Assembly (NCBI GenBank): GCA_029880325.1
Contig: JAOUOP010000008.1
Coordinates: 1-64,000, forward strand
Length of the DNA: 64,000 nt
Direction of reading: 5' to 3'
Source: Myxococcales bacterium
GTDB lineage: Bacteria > Myxococcota_A > Polyangia > Polyangiales > JAFGIB01
Position 1 is the stretch's first letter, and the number at the start of each line of letters is the position of its first letter. Both the position numbers and the translations under genes were made by a program. The notes under the pieces are model-generated. The model did not search any database, had not been told where the DNA came from, and saw nothing but the letters and a program-made list of their open reading frames with translations. This document shows, piece after piece, positions 18,528 through 33,500 of this stretch.

Positions 18528-21500
18528 CTACTGGCCGCTGTCGCAAACGTAGGTCATATACCAGCGGTAGAGCGTCGGACTCTTGCTCGCCAGGGTGTCG
18601 GCGCCCAGGCGAATGCGAACCTTCGCGAAGGGCCTGCCGTTATCGCGGTCGCCGAGGTTGTTGAAGATGTCGCCCGGGGGGCTGCGGTAGACGCACTCGC
18701 CAATGCTGGTATCGCAGCTGGAGATCAACACGTACCCTTGGCCGTTGTCGCCGTTGTCCAAGCACTGGGCGTCGCTGCTGCAAAAATCCTCACGCTTCGG
18801 TGGGCTGATGAACTGGCACTGACCGCCGGCGCCGCAGAAGCCGTCCCTGACCTCACCCGAGTCCAGCGTCTTGCCCAGGCAGTCGCTGTCCAGGGTGCAG
18901 GCGCCGCTGGTGGAGATCACCGTCATGATCTCGGCGTACCGGCCATCGCAGCTGTCGAGTTCGGCCACCGTATCGCCCGTGCACAGGTCAAAGCTCAGGC
19001 TCGTCCCGTAGGGCACGTCAGCCTTGAAGAAGAAGTCCTTCCACACCTGCACATCGTTGGTCGCGCAGTCGGCGTCGAGGTTGTCCAGCTGGCCGTCGTT
19101 GTCGTTGTCGACCCCATCCAGACAGCTGCCGGGCAGGCAGCCGGGATCGGGCGGGTACTCCGCGGGGATGTCTGGAGCGTACTCCCCACTATCGAGATAG
19201 TCCCCGTCGCCGTTCAAGTCCACGCCGGGATCGTTGAAATCGCCGTCACCGTTATTGTCCACGCCCGGATCAATGTAGTCGCCGTCCTGGTTTGCGTCGA
19301 GGCCGCGATCGATGGCCCCGTCGCCGTTGTTGTCCACCCTGTCGCGGCAGGTGTCGGTACCGGAGATTTCGCCTTCCAGCTGCCAGAAGTTGCAGCCGCC
19401 GCCGAAGACCTCCTGCTCGTAGCTGCCGGAGCTGGCGAACTGACCTGCCGGGCTGTCGATGGGGGTTGGGAAGTCCTCGTTGGTGGGGATGATGTAGACG
19501 GGGATCCTTTCTAGAACGTACTGGCCGTCGCCCACGATGTTGAGCTGAAAGTGGTAGCCGCCGAAGGGATCGTCGGGATTGGGGACCACATTGTCCGGAA
19601 ACTGCGGGTTGGTGATGGTCACGACGAAGCGCGGCTGGGCGCCGGGGGAGCAGCCGCAGATCTTGTTACTCGTCTGCCAGGTCTCGGGTGGCTTGCAGGC
19701 GTTGGTGCAGCCCGTGGTCCACTGCGTACACGAAAGCTGCTGCACCGGATCACTGGGATCGGTGCACTTCTGGTAGCTGATGTCGAAGCCAGGATTGCCC
19801 TGGTCGCCGAGGGAGATGTCCATCGACAGGAAGTTCGCCAGGTCACGCACCGCCAGCGCCAGGCCCGAACCGATGCCGCTGCCGTTTCCGTCAATGAAGC
19901 GCGCCATGCCGTCGTTCAAGCTCGGATCGATTGCGCCGGAGGCCTTGGCCAGCGCCCGCGCCTGATCCTCGGTTCCCTCGCAGCGCCCGTTGCCACCGCT
20001 ACAGGACAGCACCGGAAGCACCTTCACGCCCGTGCTCTCGATGGCGTCTTTGACCTGCGGCAGGGTCGGTGGCGCGTAGCTCGTGCCGGAAGTTCCATCC
20101 TGCGGCTGACCGACCTGAAGCTCGTAGAAGCCGGGATCCGAGGCGTCCCGGGCCTTCACTGTAAGATAATAGGTGTCGTCGGGCAGCGTCTCGGTGAAGA
20201 AGCTATTGGCCTCGCCGCGATCTCCAGGCTCACAATAGGACGGGTTGCTGGTCGCCGAGCCCGTATTGTACGGGCCCATGTCCGGGCACACGGTCTGGCA
20301 GCTCACCAAATCCCCGGTGCCGCTGCGCAGCCCCTGCTCGTCGTAGAGCTTGAGGTTGTAGTCGCCCTGCTGGAACTGGGCGTCACCCTTCAAAAGCAGC
20401 GTGTAGTCCTTGCCGGCTTTGACGTCGTAGCTGATGCGCTCGGCGAGCTCCGAGTCGGCGCAAGCCACGGCGTTGTCCGGATGGGCCACCGTGTCGCGCA
20501 GGTTCAGCTGGTAGGCACCGGTCTGCCCCGGACCATCGCCCTTGACCACCACGTAGTGGGTGCCGGCCTGCAGGTCCACCTCCACCGCCGAGGTGCCGTT
20601 GGGACCGCTGTCGGCATCGCAGGCCACGCGGTTGAAGTCCGTGAACGCCTCCACGTCCTGCACCCGCAGCTCGAAGGGGCCGTCCTGGCCTCCGGTACCG
20701 CTGACCACGGCGTAGTAGTCGCCCGCAGGATAGGTGGCGTCGATCGTCGAGCCTTCAAGTGCGCAAGCGATGGGCGTGTCGGCGGCCACCCCCTGGGTGC
20801 TGGCCACGTCATCGATGGAGAGCGTATAGCTGCCCGCGTCGGTCGCCTGGTCGCCCTTGACCACCACATAGTACTGCGTGCCGCCCTGCACGGCGATGCC
20901 GTCGACCTGCCCGTCTCCGTCTCCATCGCCACCGTCCAATGTACCCAGGGCACAGCCGATCTCGATGCCAGCCGCCGAACCCGAGGTACTCAGGTCATTG
21001 AAGGTGATGCTGTAGGCACCACCGGCGCTGGCGCTGGCCTCCGGGTCGGTGTCGCTCAGCACCACGATGTAGTCGCCCGCCGACAGCTGTCGCGTGATCT
21101 TCGCCCCATCGGCCGCCGTCGCACAGGCGATGGACTTCGAGGCGTTGGCGTCCCGAATCGACAGGTTGAAACGCTCGTTCGAGGCCGTGTAGTTGCCGCT
21201 GCTGAAGAGACTGCCTTTGACCACGGCGTAGTACTCGCCCGCGGCGAGCGTCGCGCCAAGCTCCGAGTCGGTGCTCGAGCCATCCTTGTTGTCATTGCAG
21301 CCGACCGGTGTACCGAAAACATCCCTGGCGTAGTTGGTACCGAAGCTGGTCGCGTCTCCCCGGTAGACCGCGAGCACCGTGTCGAGCTCCGAACCGACGG
21401 TGTCGATGACAACCTCGCCCTGTTGCAGCAGCGTGAACTTGAAGAACGCGTCGGGAGAGGTCGGGTCGGCGTTGCAGCCCATGTTGGCCGCGCTCTGATC

Positions 21501-24500
21501 GATGCTCTCCACCGTCAGCCCGTAGGAGCCAAAATCGGTTGCGGTCTGCCCTTTGACCACGACGTAGTAGGGGATGTTGGCCTCGATGGGCACTGCCAGC
21601 TCCCGGGTGTCGATGGTCTCCGCGCCGCAGGCCACCATCTCCGCCTGATTTCCCAACACGCCGATATCCCGGAAACGCAGGTCGTAGGCGCCACCCACCG
21701 GGCTATCGCCCGCGACGACCAGCGTGTAGCTACCCGCCGGCAAGGTCTGGCTGATGTACGAGGTGCTGGCGTCGGCGCAGGCGCGCACGCTCGCGTTCGA
21801 GGTCTCCTTCAGCGAGATCTCGTAGGGAAAGCTCACGCTTCCATAGCCCGCTCCAGCCCCCGACCGGGCGCTGACCACCGCGTAGTAGTCGCCCGCCGCC
21901 AATTCGCGCTGGATGCTGGTGATGCCGTCGACGTCGCCATTGTCGCAGCCGACGATCGTGCCATCGGTGCCGATGGCGTAGTTGGTGCCAAAATAGGTCG
22001 CCGTCGCGGGATAGATCGCCAGCACACTGCCCTCGGGCGAGCCATCGGGCGCCGTCGGCCCCCGGCTCGCCACCGTCACCGTGGCGGTCTGCGCCAGCGA
22101 GAACTTGTAGAAGGCGTCGGCGGCGTTCGGGTCGGCGTTGCAGCCCATACCCGTGCCGGCCGCGAAGTTTTCCACCGTCAGCTTGTAGGCGCCGGCATCG
22201 CCACTGTTTTGGCCCTTGACTGCCACGTAATAGGAGCGTTCGGCCTGCACATCGTAGTAGAGGGTGTCCGAAGCCGTGTCGCAGGCCAGCTCGGTCGAGG
22301 CATCGGCGAATTTGCCGTAGTCCCGGAAACGGATCCTGTAGTCACCCTCGGTGGGTGAAGTGCCCCCGAGCCCGGCCAGCGCCACCCAGTAGGTGCCGGC
22401 GTCGAGGGTTTGCCGCAGCGTGGGCTGGGCGCTGCCGTCGTGTCCCGCGCAGTAGCTGGAGCGCACCGCGTCGGCGTCGCGCACCGAGAGGTTGAACGGC
22501 AGCTCCATGCTCGCAGCGCCCCCACGCGCGCGCACCACCACGTAGTAGATGCCCTGGGGCAGGAAGCGATTGAAGCTCGGCTGCGTGCCCGGCGAGGTCG
22601 AGGCATCGTAGGCAGCGCAGGCGATCAGATCGTCGGGCACGCCGTCGGCCCCTGCGGCACAGCTGCTGGCGTCGTCCCAGCAACTTCCGCTGGCGTTGTC
22701 GAGAACGTCGCTTCCGAAGTTGGCGCTCTGCGGGAATAGGGCGACCACCGTCTCCAGGCTCGAGCCCTCGGTGTCGATGGTGACGTTGGCGCCAGCCGGG
22801 TCGCTGACCTCGAATTCGAAGAATGCCTCGCCCGCGTCCGGCACGTCGCCGCAGCCGAAGTTCGGCACCCCCGACAGGTCCTGTACCCGAAGCTCATAGG
22901 CTCCCGAGTCGAGCACGGTCTGCCCCTTGACCACGACGTAATAGGGTACGCCGCCTGTGAGATCTGCTTCGATGGCCCCCGCGTCGCAGGCGACCAGCGG
23001 CGCCCCCGAGACCGCCGTACTGGCCGCGTCCTTGATCTGCAGCCTGTAGCTGCTATCGGCGGGCGTGACACCGGCCTGGGACGTGATGCCGACGTAGTAG
23101 GTGCCGGGATTGAGCGCCTCGGTGATGGTGGCACCGCCCACGGCGCTGCCATCAGCACAGGCGATGGCGCCGAGGGCGTCGTCGTCGTAGATGCTGAGTT
23201 CGAAGGCCTGGTCACCGAGGCCTCCCGCAACGGCCGAGCCCCGGTAGAGCACGTAGTAGGTCCCGGCGCTGAGCGCGCAGGTGATCGGTGTCGTGGTTGG
23301 CGAGCAGGGACAGTCCACAACCGCATTTCCGCCGTTGTCGAAGACCTGGAAGGCGCCGTCGAGCACCGAGGCCGACATGTCGACGGTCACGTCGCGCGCA
23401 CTGGCCAGCGTGAACTCCGCGTAGCCGTCGGGCGCCGAAATCTCGGTGGCGCAGTCCATGGCCTCCACTTCGGTCACGTCCGTGATGGCCAGTCCGAAGC
23501 TACCCGAGACGGCACCATCTCCTTTGACCACGACGTAGTAGGGGCGCCCCGCCGTGACCGTTTGGGTCAGCGCCATCTTCGTCGGATCGCCGCCCGCATC
23601 CGGCACGCCGCTGGAAGCCACACACGCAAGCGCCGCCGCGCCGCCGCCAAGTGTGCTCTGGTCAGCAAATTCGATCTCGTAGCTTCCCGAAACACCACCG
23701 CGCTCGCTGAGCCCGACGTAATAGGTGCCGGCCGGCAGCGTCTGCACGATCTGCGCTGGCGCCAGAGGCGTGCCGTCGTCGCAGAACATGGAGCCGATGC
23801 CGTCGTCGTCGCGGATCGAGATCTGCACCGGCTGCTCGGCCGCGCCCGCTACAACACTCGTGCCCTTGACCACCACGTAATAGCTACCGGCCGCCAGCGA
23901 CGCGTAGCCCTTGCTGGCGCTGCTGTCGCCGCAGCTGCCGACGGCGACGTCGTTGGCGAAGGAAAGGTCTGCGCCGACGTCTTGATAGAGCTGGAAGGCC
24001 ACCGCCTGGCTCGAGCCGCTGGCGTCGATGCTGACATTGCGCGTCGAGGCGAGCGTGAAGGCGTAGTAGGCATCCGGCGCCGACAGGTCCGCGCCGCAAC
24101 CGATGTCGGTCGCGCTCTCATTGGGCGCAGCCGTGGGCGACAGCGCCCCCACGTCGGTCAACGTCAACTCGTAGCTGCCGGCCTCGCCATCGGCCTGCCC
24201 CTTGACCACTGCGTAGTAGTCCCGGCCGGCCTCGACCGGCAGGTCCATGCTCTCGCCAGTCGTGCAAGCGATGGCGTTGGCACCGCCGGCAGCAAAGCTG
24301 GTGTCACCGATGGAGAGGCGGTAGTTGCCGGCGTCGGGGGCGGCGACGTCGGTGTTGGTCAAGCCCACGTAGTAGGTGCCCGGGCTCAGGGTCTGCGTGA
24401 TGCTGGCTCCGCTCGCCACGCTGCCGTCCATGCAGGTCAAGGCGCCCTGGACCTCCGGATCGCGGAGCGAGAGCTGGAAGGGCCGTTCGCCCAGCCCGGC

Positions 24501-27500
24501 GCTGGCGTCGGTGCTGCGGATCTTGACGTAATAGGTGTCGGCGGCCAGGTTGGCGCTGATTTCGCCCGTGCCCACGCCCGTCTGCGCGCAGCCCACCAGG
24601 GTGTCGGCCGCGGCGCCGTTGTCCTTCCAGACCTCGAAGACCGCCTCCAGGGCGGAGCCCTTCATGTCGATGACCACGTCGCGGCCCGCGCCGTCGGCCA
24701 CGGTGAACGCCATGTAGGCGTCGGGAGCGCTATCGTCGGCGCTGCCGCAGCCCATGTCGGCGACAGCGCCGATGTCGTCGATGTGCAGCTGGTAGGCGCC
24801 AGCGTCTCCGGTGCCCGCGCCTTTGACCACCAGATAATAGGGCGTTCCGGCGATGACATCGTACTCGAATTCATCACTGGTGCAGTCCAGGAACTGAGCC
24901 TTGTTCTGGGTGAGCGCCTTGTCCTCGAAGGCGATGGTGTAGACACCCGAGGTCGCGCCCCCGCCCGCGCTATTGCCTGTGACCGCCACGTAGTAGGTCC
25001 CCGGGCCCATGGTGGCGTCGATGGTGCCGCCGCTGCCCGTAGCGCCATAGGCGCAGTAGTCGGCCGCGTTGACGCCCTCGTCGCGAATCGAGATCTCGAA
25101 AGCATCTTCGCCAGCGCCCGCGCTGCTGTCGGTCCCGCGCACCACCACGTAGTAGCTGCCCTGGGCCAGCGTTCGCGTGAGTTCCGCAGCTCCATTGCTG
25201 CAGCCCTGGGAGACCCCCGCCGCCGTAAACAGCTCGAAGGCCGTGCTCAACGAAGAGTTGGCAGTGTCGATGCCCACGGTGCGGCCGGCGGCGTCGCTGA
25301 CGTCGAAGTAGTAGATGGCGTCGGGCGCGGAGTTATCGGCACCACAGCCCACCTGGTTGCTGACCGCGCTGAGGTCGACGAGGCTCAAGTTGTAGGCGCC
25401 CTGATCGGAAGCGCCACCGCTTTCGCCCTTGACGACGGCCCAGTACTCCTTGCCGGCCTGAAGCGTGACGTCCACGTAGCTGTCGACGCCGCTACAACCG
25501 CGGTTGAGCGCTCCGGAGGTGCCGAAGGAGGCGTCGCGGAAGCTGAGACGGTAGGCGCCGTTCTTGGTGGCCGCCGCTGCCGCCCCGGTCAAACCGACGA
25601 TGTAATCGCCCGGCGCCAGCGTCTTGCTCATCATCGCCCGGCTGCCGCCGCTGCTGGCGCAATCGAGGGCGCCGATGCCACTGTCATCGCGGATCGTGAC
25701 CTCGAAGGGCCGCTCGCCAGCGCCATCCAGGACGCTCTGGCCCTTGACGCGCAGATAATAGGTACCGCTGGCCAGGGCATAGGTCCTGGGCGCTTCGTTC
25801 AGCTCGTAGCAGGTCTCGCCGCCCACTGAGACGCGCACGTCGTTGCCGGTGTCACCGTCGGCACCCACGTCCTGGTAGAGGGCGAAGACCCCCGACAGCC
25901 CGCCGGCACCGTTATTGAAGTCGATGGAGACATTGCGCGGCCCCGAGGCGATGCTGAACTCGAAGAATGCATCCGGCGCCGAGGGCTCGGCAGCGGCGTT
26001 GGCGATGCCGCAGGCCGTGAGATTGTCGACCCTGTCGAGGTCACTGAGAGTCAAACCGTAGCTACCCTGTTCCGTGCCCTGGGTGCCCTTGACGATGGCG
26101 TAGTAGCTGCCGCCGCTCTGTACCGCGACATCGACGAAGTCGGTGGCGCAGGCCAGCTGCGTGGCGCCGGCGGGATCTTGGCCGGGATTGCGGAAGCTCA
26201 GGCTGTAGGCGCCCTCGTCGCCGGCGGAAGTGCCGGTGATGCCCACTCGGTAGCTGCCCGCCGGAAGCCTGCCTGCGCCGCTGTAGCTCAGGAACGCCGG
26301 GCTGGCCGTGGTGCCGGTGGCGCAATCCAGGGCGCCGCCGGCATCCAGATCGCGCACCGAGATCGCAAAGGGCGCAGCGCCGGCACCGGCGGCGATCGAC
26401 TTGCCCTTGACCTTGACCCGGTAACTGCCCGCGGCGAGTGCCGCGCTGATGGCGTTACTTCCGGCGCTGTCGGAGCAGCCGAGCACCGCGCCCGCCGCCG
26501 TCTCCAGCTGATAGACTGCGTCGAGCGTTCCCGTCAGTGACACTTCGACGTTCTGGTTGGCTGGCCCGGCCGCGTCGGCAACGCTGAAGTCCAGGTAGGC
26601 GTCGGGCGCCGCGTAGTCCCAGGCGCTGGCGCCGCAGCTCGCATGCGGATCGGCCACCGCACCCACGTCGGTGATGGTTAGCCCGTAGCTACCGCTGGCC
26701 GCCGCGCTCTGCCCCTTGACCACGACGTAATAGGTCTCGCCCGCGTCGACCGCCAGCTGGGCGCTATCGGCGGAGCAGGTGACGAAGTCGGCACCCGTGG
26801 CCGCCGCCAGGGTGGGATCCTCGAAGACAACCTCGTAGGCCCCGCGCGCCGAGCCCTGACCCGTCAGGCCCACGTAGTAGGTGCCCGCGGGCAGGCGGTT
26901 GCCGCCCGCCAGGCTGCGCTCGATGCTGGTGCCGGTTGCGCCGAGGCCACCGGTGCAGTCCAGGGCACCGGTGCCGTCCTCGTCCTTGATGCTTGCGAAG
27001 AAGGTGCCATCGAGGGTCGAGCGACCGCGGCTCTTGACGTAGTACTTGCCGCCGCTGGTCTCGGCAGCCGCGAAGGTGTGGGGGCCGTTGTAGCAGCTCG
27101 CCGTCACCAGCGTATCGTCTGTAGTGCTGCCGAGCACGCCGTCGTCCCGGTACAGCTCCCAGGGCGTGTTGGCGTCGGCCCCGGCGGCGAAGCTGTCGGC
27201 TATCTCGGCGGCGCTCAGCGCCTTTGCGTAGATGCGGAACTCGTGGATGGTTCCTTTGAATTCGTCGTCTGCAATCCAGTTGCTGCGGCCGATCCAGTTG
27301 TTGATGTCATTGAGGCCCGAAAGCGTCTGGGTCGAGACCGTGGTCGAGCCGACCAGCACCCCGTTCTGATACAGCTCGAGCGCGTTGCTGGCGTCATTGA
27401 AGACGACCGCCACGTGCACGACACTTCCCATGGGCAGCGCCCCGCCGCTGCTGTTGACGTCGGCATCGACGCCGCCCACGCGCAGTCGCGCCATCAGGGC

Positions 27501-30500
27501 CGAGCCCGAATTCGGGGTCAGAAAGAGCGAGCTGTCGCCGGTTCCCTGGGCGCCCTCCCCGCCGTCGCTGTCGCCGAAGTCGAAGATACGCTGCCAGCTG
27601 TTGCCGCCCTGCCAGGTGACCCAGGCCTCGATGGTCGCGTCCGTGAGCGACGAGAGCAGGCCATTGGGCAGGTCCACATACTGATCGCTGGTGGTACCTG
27701 CCAGCGCCAGGTCGCCGTCGACGCCATTGGCCTCGAGCGCGCTATTCATCACGCGCCCATCGGCCGTACCCACCCGGTCTTCGACCATGGTACCACGGCC
27801 GGCAAAATCGTAGCGGTGAGCGATGGACGACTCGAGCTTGTCCACCTCCACCGTGACCCTGCGCGAGCTGGCTACGTCGAACTCGAAGTAGGCATCGGGC
27901 GCGGTCAACTCGTCGTTGGCGCAGCCCATGGCCCCGATCGCCCCTCGGTCGGCCACAAAGAGCGAGTATGCTCCAGCGTCGGCGGTGGTTTCGCCCTTGA
28001 CTACCAGATAATAATCGTGACCACCCGTGACGTCGGCCGTGAGCGTGCTGCTGCCACCGCTGGTCAACGCACCGCACGTGAGCTGCGTGGCCGCCGCCGG
28101 CAGCGTGCTCTGGTCGCGGAAGCGGATCCTGTAGTCGCTGGCCGTGGTGCCGAGCGGCCGCGTGATGCCCACATAGTAGGTTCCCGCCGGGAGCATGCGC
28201 TGAAGCGTCGCCTCCCCATTGGGCAAGCCGTCGCCGCTATCGCAGGCGAGGGCCTTGGCCGTGGTCGGGCTCAGGCCATCATCGTCGCGAATGCCGAGAC
28301 TGATAGTGCCGCTGGGGGTAGCCGAAGCCCCCTCGGACTGCTTGACGGCCACGTAATAGGTGGTGCTGGCCGTCAAGGCCGCGGCAATGCTGGGCGAGGC
28401 TCCGTCGCCACAGGCGATGAAGGTGCCGCTGGCATCGTAGAGGGCAAGCACCGTCGCGGCGGTGGAGCCAGCGCTTTCAATGGTGTAGTTGCCGGCGCCG
28501 GCAGCAGCCGTGGTGAACGCGAAGTAGGCGTCCTTGCCGTCGTAGAGGTCTTCGCCGCAGCCGGGCCAGTCCGCGTCGTCCTTCCAGGTCAACTCGAGGT
28601 CATAGTCGCCCAGGGCGCTGGGGCTGCCGTTCTTGACCACGAGGTAGTAGGTCTGGCCGGCGCTGACGGCCAGGTCCTCGATCACCACGCGATTGGCCGC
28701 GCCATCGGAGTCGCTCAAGCTCTGGCTGCCGGCGACGTTTTGCGTGTTGCCGTCGGTGACGCAGCCCACGTGGGCGGCGCCGAGGAACTCGACGGTGCCG
28801 GCCAGGCCGGTGCCGCCACCGGTGGCGTTGAGGTAGATGCGGCCAGGGCCACCGCCGCCACCGCCGCCGCCGGGCTCTTCGCCGAGGCCGCCGCTGTCGG
28901 CGCCGCCGTTCTGGGCGGCAATGAGGCTGTCGGTCAGGCCCTGGTAGGCGAGGACGCCTCCGTTGCCACCCGCGCCGCCCGCCTGGATCCTGGCCGCGCC
29001 CGCCGCGGCTGTACCGGAAGCCTGTGCGTCGGCGCCGCCGCCACCGGCCTCACCCGAGTCGCCGCCACCACCACCGCCGCCGCCACCGCCGTTGGCGGTG
29101 ATGATGCCTCCGAGGCTGAGCGTATTGCCTTCCACCACGATGGAGCCGCCGCTGCCGCCGCCCGCGCCGCCATCGTTCCAGCCGCCGCCGCTGCCACCGC
29201 CGCCGCCGGCCGAGAGCACACCCGTCGCCGAGAAGCTGACAGCCCCCGAGGCGCTGAGCTGGAGCGCACCACCGCCGGCCCCCGCCACGGCATTGCCGTT
29301 GCCGCCCATGCCGCCGGCGCCGCCGCGGCAGCCACCCGCAAGCGGCGAGGTGGAACCGTGGGCCACGCCCAGCGCGCCGCCTCCGCGGTCACCATCGCCA
29401 TCGCCGCCAGCGCCGCCCGAGGCGCCGTAGCCGCCGCCGCCGCCGCCCGAGGCGCCGCTGCTGTCGTTGGGGCCGGCACCGCCTATGCCGCTCGCACAGT
29501 CCTGATCGCCACCGGCTCCCGGTGTCGCTCCGCTGGCGTCGGCGCCCAAGCGACCATCGACGCTCACCGCGCCGTCGACCAACACGATCGCCGGCCGCGC
29601 GCCGACGAACCTCAGCGTGTAGCCGCTGGCGATGGTCAGGCCGCTCAGCTTCAGCACCAGCGCCTGAGTCGCGCCGCTCTGGTTCTGGGCCTGGTAGCTC
29701 GGTGTGACCCCGCACAAGGTCGTCAGCTGCGACAGGTCGGGCGCGCCGTCGATGGCGCCGGTGTCGACGCTCAGGGTGGTGTTGGTGCCGCAGTTGGCGC
29801 TGTCGAGCACCAGGTTGGGCGCCCCGCTGAAATTTACGCCCGTGGTGTCGACGTGACTGGCCCAGCTCCTGGCTGCGCAGCCGAGACCGCCGGCCAGCGT
29901 GCGCGTGACGGCCCAGCCGGCGCCGCCGCCGCCGCCGCCGCCGCCATCACCGGCCTCGTTCTGTGTCGAGGTGGCCTGGCCGGCGACGCCAGCGCTGGTG
30001 CCGCTGCCGCCGTTGCCGCCATTGCCGCCGTCGCCACCGACCGCGCCCTGGCCACCGCTGGCCGCGTCGTTGGGCCCATCGGCGCCATCGACGCCGTCGG
30101 CGCTGTCGTCGTCGTTGCCCTCGCCGCCACCGCCGCCGTTGGCCGTGACCCAGCCACCGGCATAGATGTCGAGCACCGAGGCTTCCACCAGCACGGTTCC
30201 ACCCGAGCCGCCGCCGCCGCCGCCGTCTTCCTGGCCCGAGCCTGCGCCGCCACCGCCGCCGTTGGCCTCGATACGGCCGCTTGATGTAACCGTGAGCTTT
30301 CCTGTAACTGTAAGTTGCACAGCGCCGCCGGCGGCGCCACCGCTGCCGCCACTGCCGGCGCCGGCACCTCCGGCGCCTCCGCCGCAGCCGCCGCGCAGGG
30401 GCTCCCCGGCTTCATCCGGCGAACTGACCTGGGCCACCGCGCCGCCCGAGCTGCCGCCAGCGACCACATTGCCGGCGCCACCGGCACCTCCGGCCGTGCG

Positions 30501-33500
30501 CATCCCCCCGCCCTGACCACCGCCAGCGCCATTGGCCGAGCTGGTGTAGGCGGTTCCCGCGGCGCCGCTCGAGCCGGTGCAGTCCAAATCGCCGGCAGCA
30601 CCGGGCGTCGCTCCGCTAGCGCTGGCGTCGATGATGCCAGCCACGGTCGCGTCGCCCTCGACCGCGAAGATCACGGGCTTGTCACCGCGCAGAATCACGC
30701 TGGCGCCGGCGCCGACCACAAAACTCTTGAGCGGGATCACGACCACGTCGGGCCCGCTGCCGCCGGACTGGCTCTGCACCACGGGGGCCGGCCAGGCGGC
30801 GCCACCAGCGGCTGTCACCATCGAGGCGGCCGGGAGCGAGGTGTCGATGACGGCGTCACCGGTCACCCGGGTGACGGTCGAATAGCTCAGTGCCCCATCG
30901 GTGGGATCGAAGTGGCTCGTGTCGCCCCAGCAGCCACCAAAGTTCAGCGCTGGCGCCCGATCGTAGACCGCCACGCTGGGCACCGCGATGTCGCTGGCGC
31001 CGCCTGCCGGCGTGACCGCGATGCGCATCTGGCCGCTCTGACTGGCGGTGAACTTGTACACGGCATCGCCGCCACCGTCTCCGCCACAGATCTCGTCGTG
31101 GTCGCTCACGCGCACGCCGGTGTCGCCGTCGATGCCGATGCGCCGCAGGGATGCATCGCCGAGATCGACGGGGCTCTGCCCGGTCTCGCCCATGCCCGGG
31201 AAGTCGCTGGCCTCCACGTAGTTCGTCGGCGTCGCCCAGCTGGCGTTCAAGTTGGCCAGGTCGGCGTCGCGCACCGACCAGGCGTCATCATAGGCCGCGA
31301 AGGGCGCAGCGAGGGCAGCAGTCGCCGTGTCTTTTTCATAGACGGCACCGCCGGAGACGGTCTGGAAGAGCACGCGCCCGTGGCCACCGCCGCCACCACC
31401 GCCGCCGGGCGAGCTGAGCAAGCCGCCGCTGTCGGCGCCGCCGCTCTGGGGCGTGAGCTTGGTCTGGGTCGTGCCCTGGTAGGCCAGCACGCCGCCGTTG
31501 CCGCCAGCGCCGCCGTCACTGACCCGGGGGGCGCCCGCCGCCGCTGCTGCCCCTGACGTGGCGCCGGCCGCACCCGCACTTCCGGTGCTGCTCGAACCGC
31601 CGCCACCGCCGGCGCCACCGCCGCCGCCGTTGGCCGTGAGCCAACCGGCGAGGCTGAGGCTTGCGGCCTCGACCACGACCGAGCCACCGCTGCCGCCGCC
31701 GCCGGCGCCGTCGGCGTTCTGGCCGCCGCTGCCGCCAGCGCCCGCGGCCGAGACCGAGCCGGTACTGCCGAGTGCGAGCGTGCCGGCAGCGCTGATCTGA
31801 AGCGCACCACCCCCGGCGCCACCGGCTGGATTGGTGATGGAGCCGCGGCCACCGGCACCGCCGGCGCAGCCGCCCGCCAGTGGGATGCTGGCGCCAAACT
31901 GACCACCCGCGGCGCCGCCACCCCGATCGCCGTCGCCGTCGCCGCCCGCACCACCGGTACTGCCATAGCCGCCACCACCGCCGCCGGAAGCGCCGCCATT
32001 GTCGTCGGCGCCTGCGGCCGGTGTGCCCGTGACGCACCCCTGTTGACCACCGGCCCCGGGTGTCGTGCCGCTGGCGTCGGCCCCAACATGCCCATTGATG
32101 GTCACGTTGCCATCGACCGCGAAGACCACCGGCTTGTCGCCCACCAGCGAGACCGTATGGGCGGAGCCCACCGTCATGCCCGCAAGGCGGACGAGCATCA
32201 CGTTGGAGCCGCCCGCAAGCTGCGGCACGCTGACATCGACGTAGCTCGAGCTCGCGTCCGAGGTGCAGTCGGTGGTGATGGTGCCGGTGGTGCTGTTGAC
32301 CACGGTCGTGCTGGCGCTGGTGCAGTTCCAGACCGTGGAAAAGGCCAGCGACAGCGTGTTGACCGCGCTCGAGAAGGAGCCGCCACCGGCCGGTTTGTCC
32401 AGGCCCCGCGGGTCGCCGTCGAAGAGCGAGATCCAGTGGGCCGTGGTGGTGTCCTCGCCGCTGATGAAGACTTCGGTGGGACTTGCCAGGGTGAAGCTGA
32501 AGAAGGCGTCTTCGTGATCGGCCGGCACGCTGCAGGTGCCCGGCACGGCAGCCAGATCGAAGACACTTTCGTTCAGATTTTCGAGGGCGGCGTTGCCACT
32601 GTAACCAACGGTGCTGCCGATGCTCACCACCTGGGCGCTGTCCAGGTCCTCGTTGGTAGCGCCCAGCGACACGACGCTGGCCGGGTCCAGGTCGGCATTG
32701 CTTCGCGGCGCGACGCCGGGGCTCACGCCACCGTCGAAGAGCGCCACCGAGCCGTCGAAGCCCGCGGCCATCAGATCAATGCGCACGGCGGTGTCGGCCG
32801 TGGTCGAAAACTTGTAGATGGCGTCGGGAGCGTCATCGCTGACGCCACAGACGGCCGAGCCGCCGGAGGTGTCGTCGAAGCTCGGATAACCTGCGGTGTA
32901 GCCGGTGATATCCCCGGAGGCGACCGAGTAAGCAGCACCGTCGATGGCGCCCAGGTTCTTGACCGCACCATCGGCGGCGTTGCCAGCGACGGTCTCGCTG
33001 ACGCTGGAGGCGGTCAAGAGAGCCGAGTCGACCGTGCGCACCTGCCAGCTGCCGTCGATGCTGCCGATCATGCCACTGCCGTAGGCGTTGGTACGGCTGT
33101 CGGCCAGGCTGGCGGGGCTGACCGCCGAGTAGTCGCTGGCGGCGGCGGTGGCGTTATCCGGCCGCTGGATCGGCGAGCTATCCCACAGTGAAAGCACGTG
33201 GGCAAAGGCGGTGGAAGGCGTCGTCGTGATGCGCACGTCCTGGCTGCCGTCGACGCTGAAGCTGAAGAAGGCGTCGGCGGCGTTGGCGCCCGCCGCGCAC
33301 GTGGCGCCGCCGGCCTCGAGCGACTCGTCGAACGCTCCGCCAGGAAGGTCGCTGCTCATGGCGCTGGTGCTGCCCGTGTACGCAGCGGCGGTGCCGATGG
33401 ACACGGCCTGGGCGCTGGCGAGGTCTTCGTTGACGTTGCCGCCGGCCGCCAGATCGGTGACCGCGACCGTCGTCTCGGCATGGGTCAGCGGATCGCCCAG

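Noticed and set aside
27078..30284. Long open frame on the plus strand (over 1,000 codons), and similar ones at 23562-25829, 37617-40628, 41931-43925 and 54031-57786
   Set aside because: They lie antisense to the giant genes, have no recognisable domains and read as Arg/Ala/Gly/His-rich shadow protein. High GC and repeated codons on the other strand keep them free of stops.
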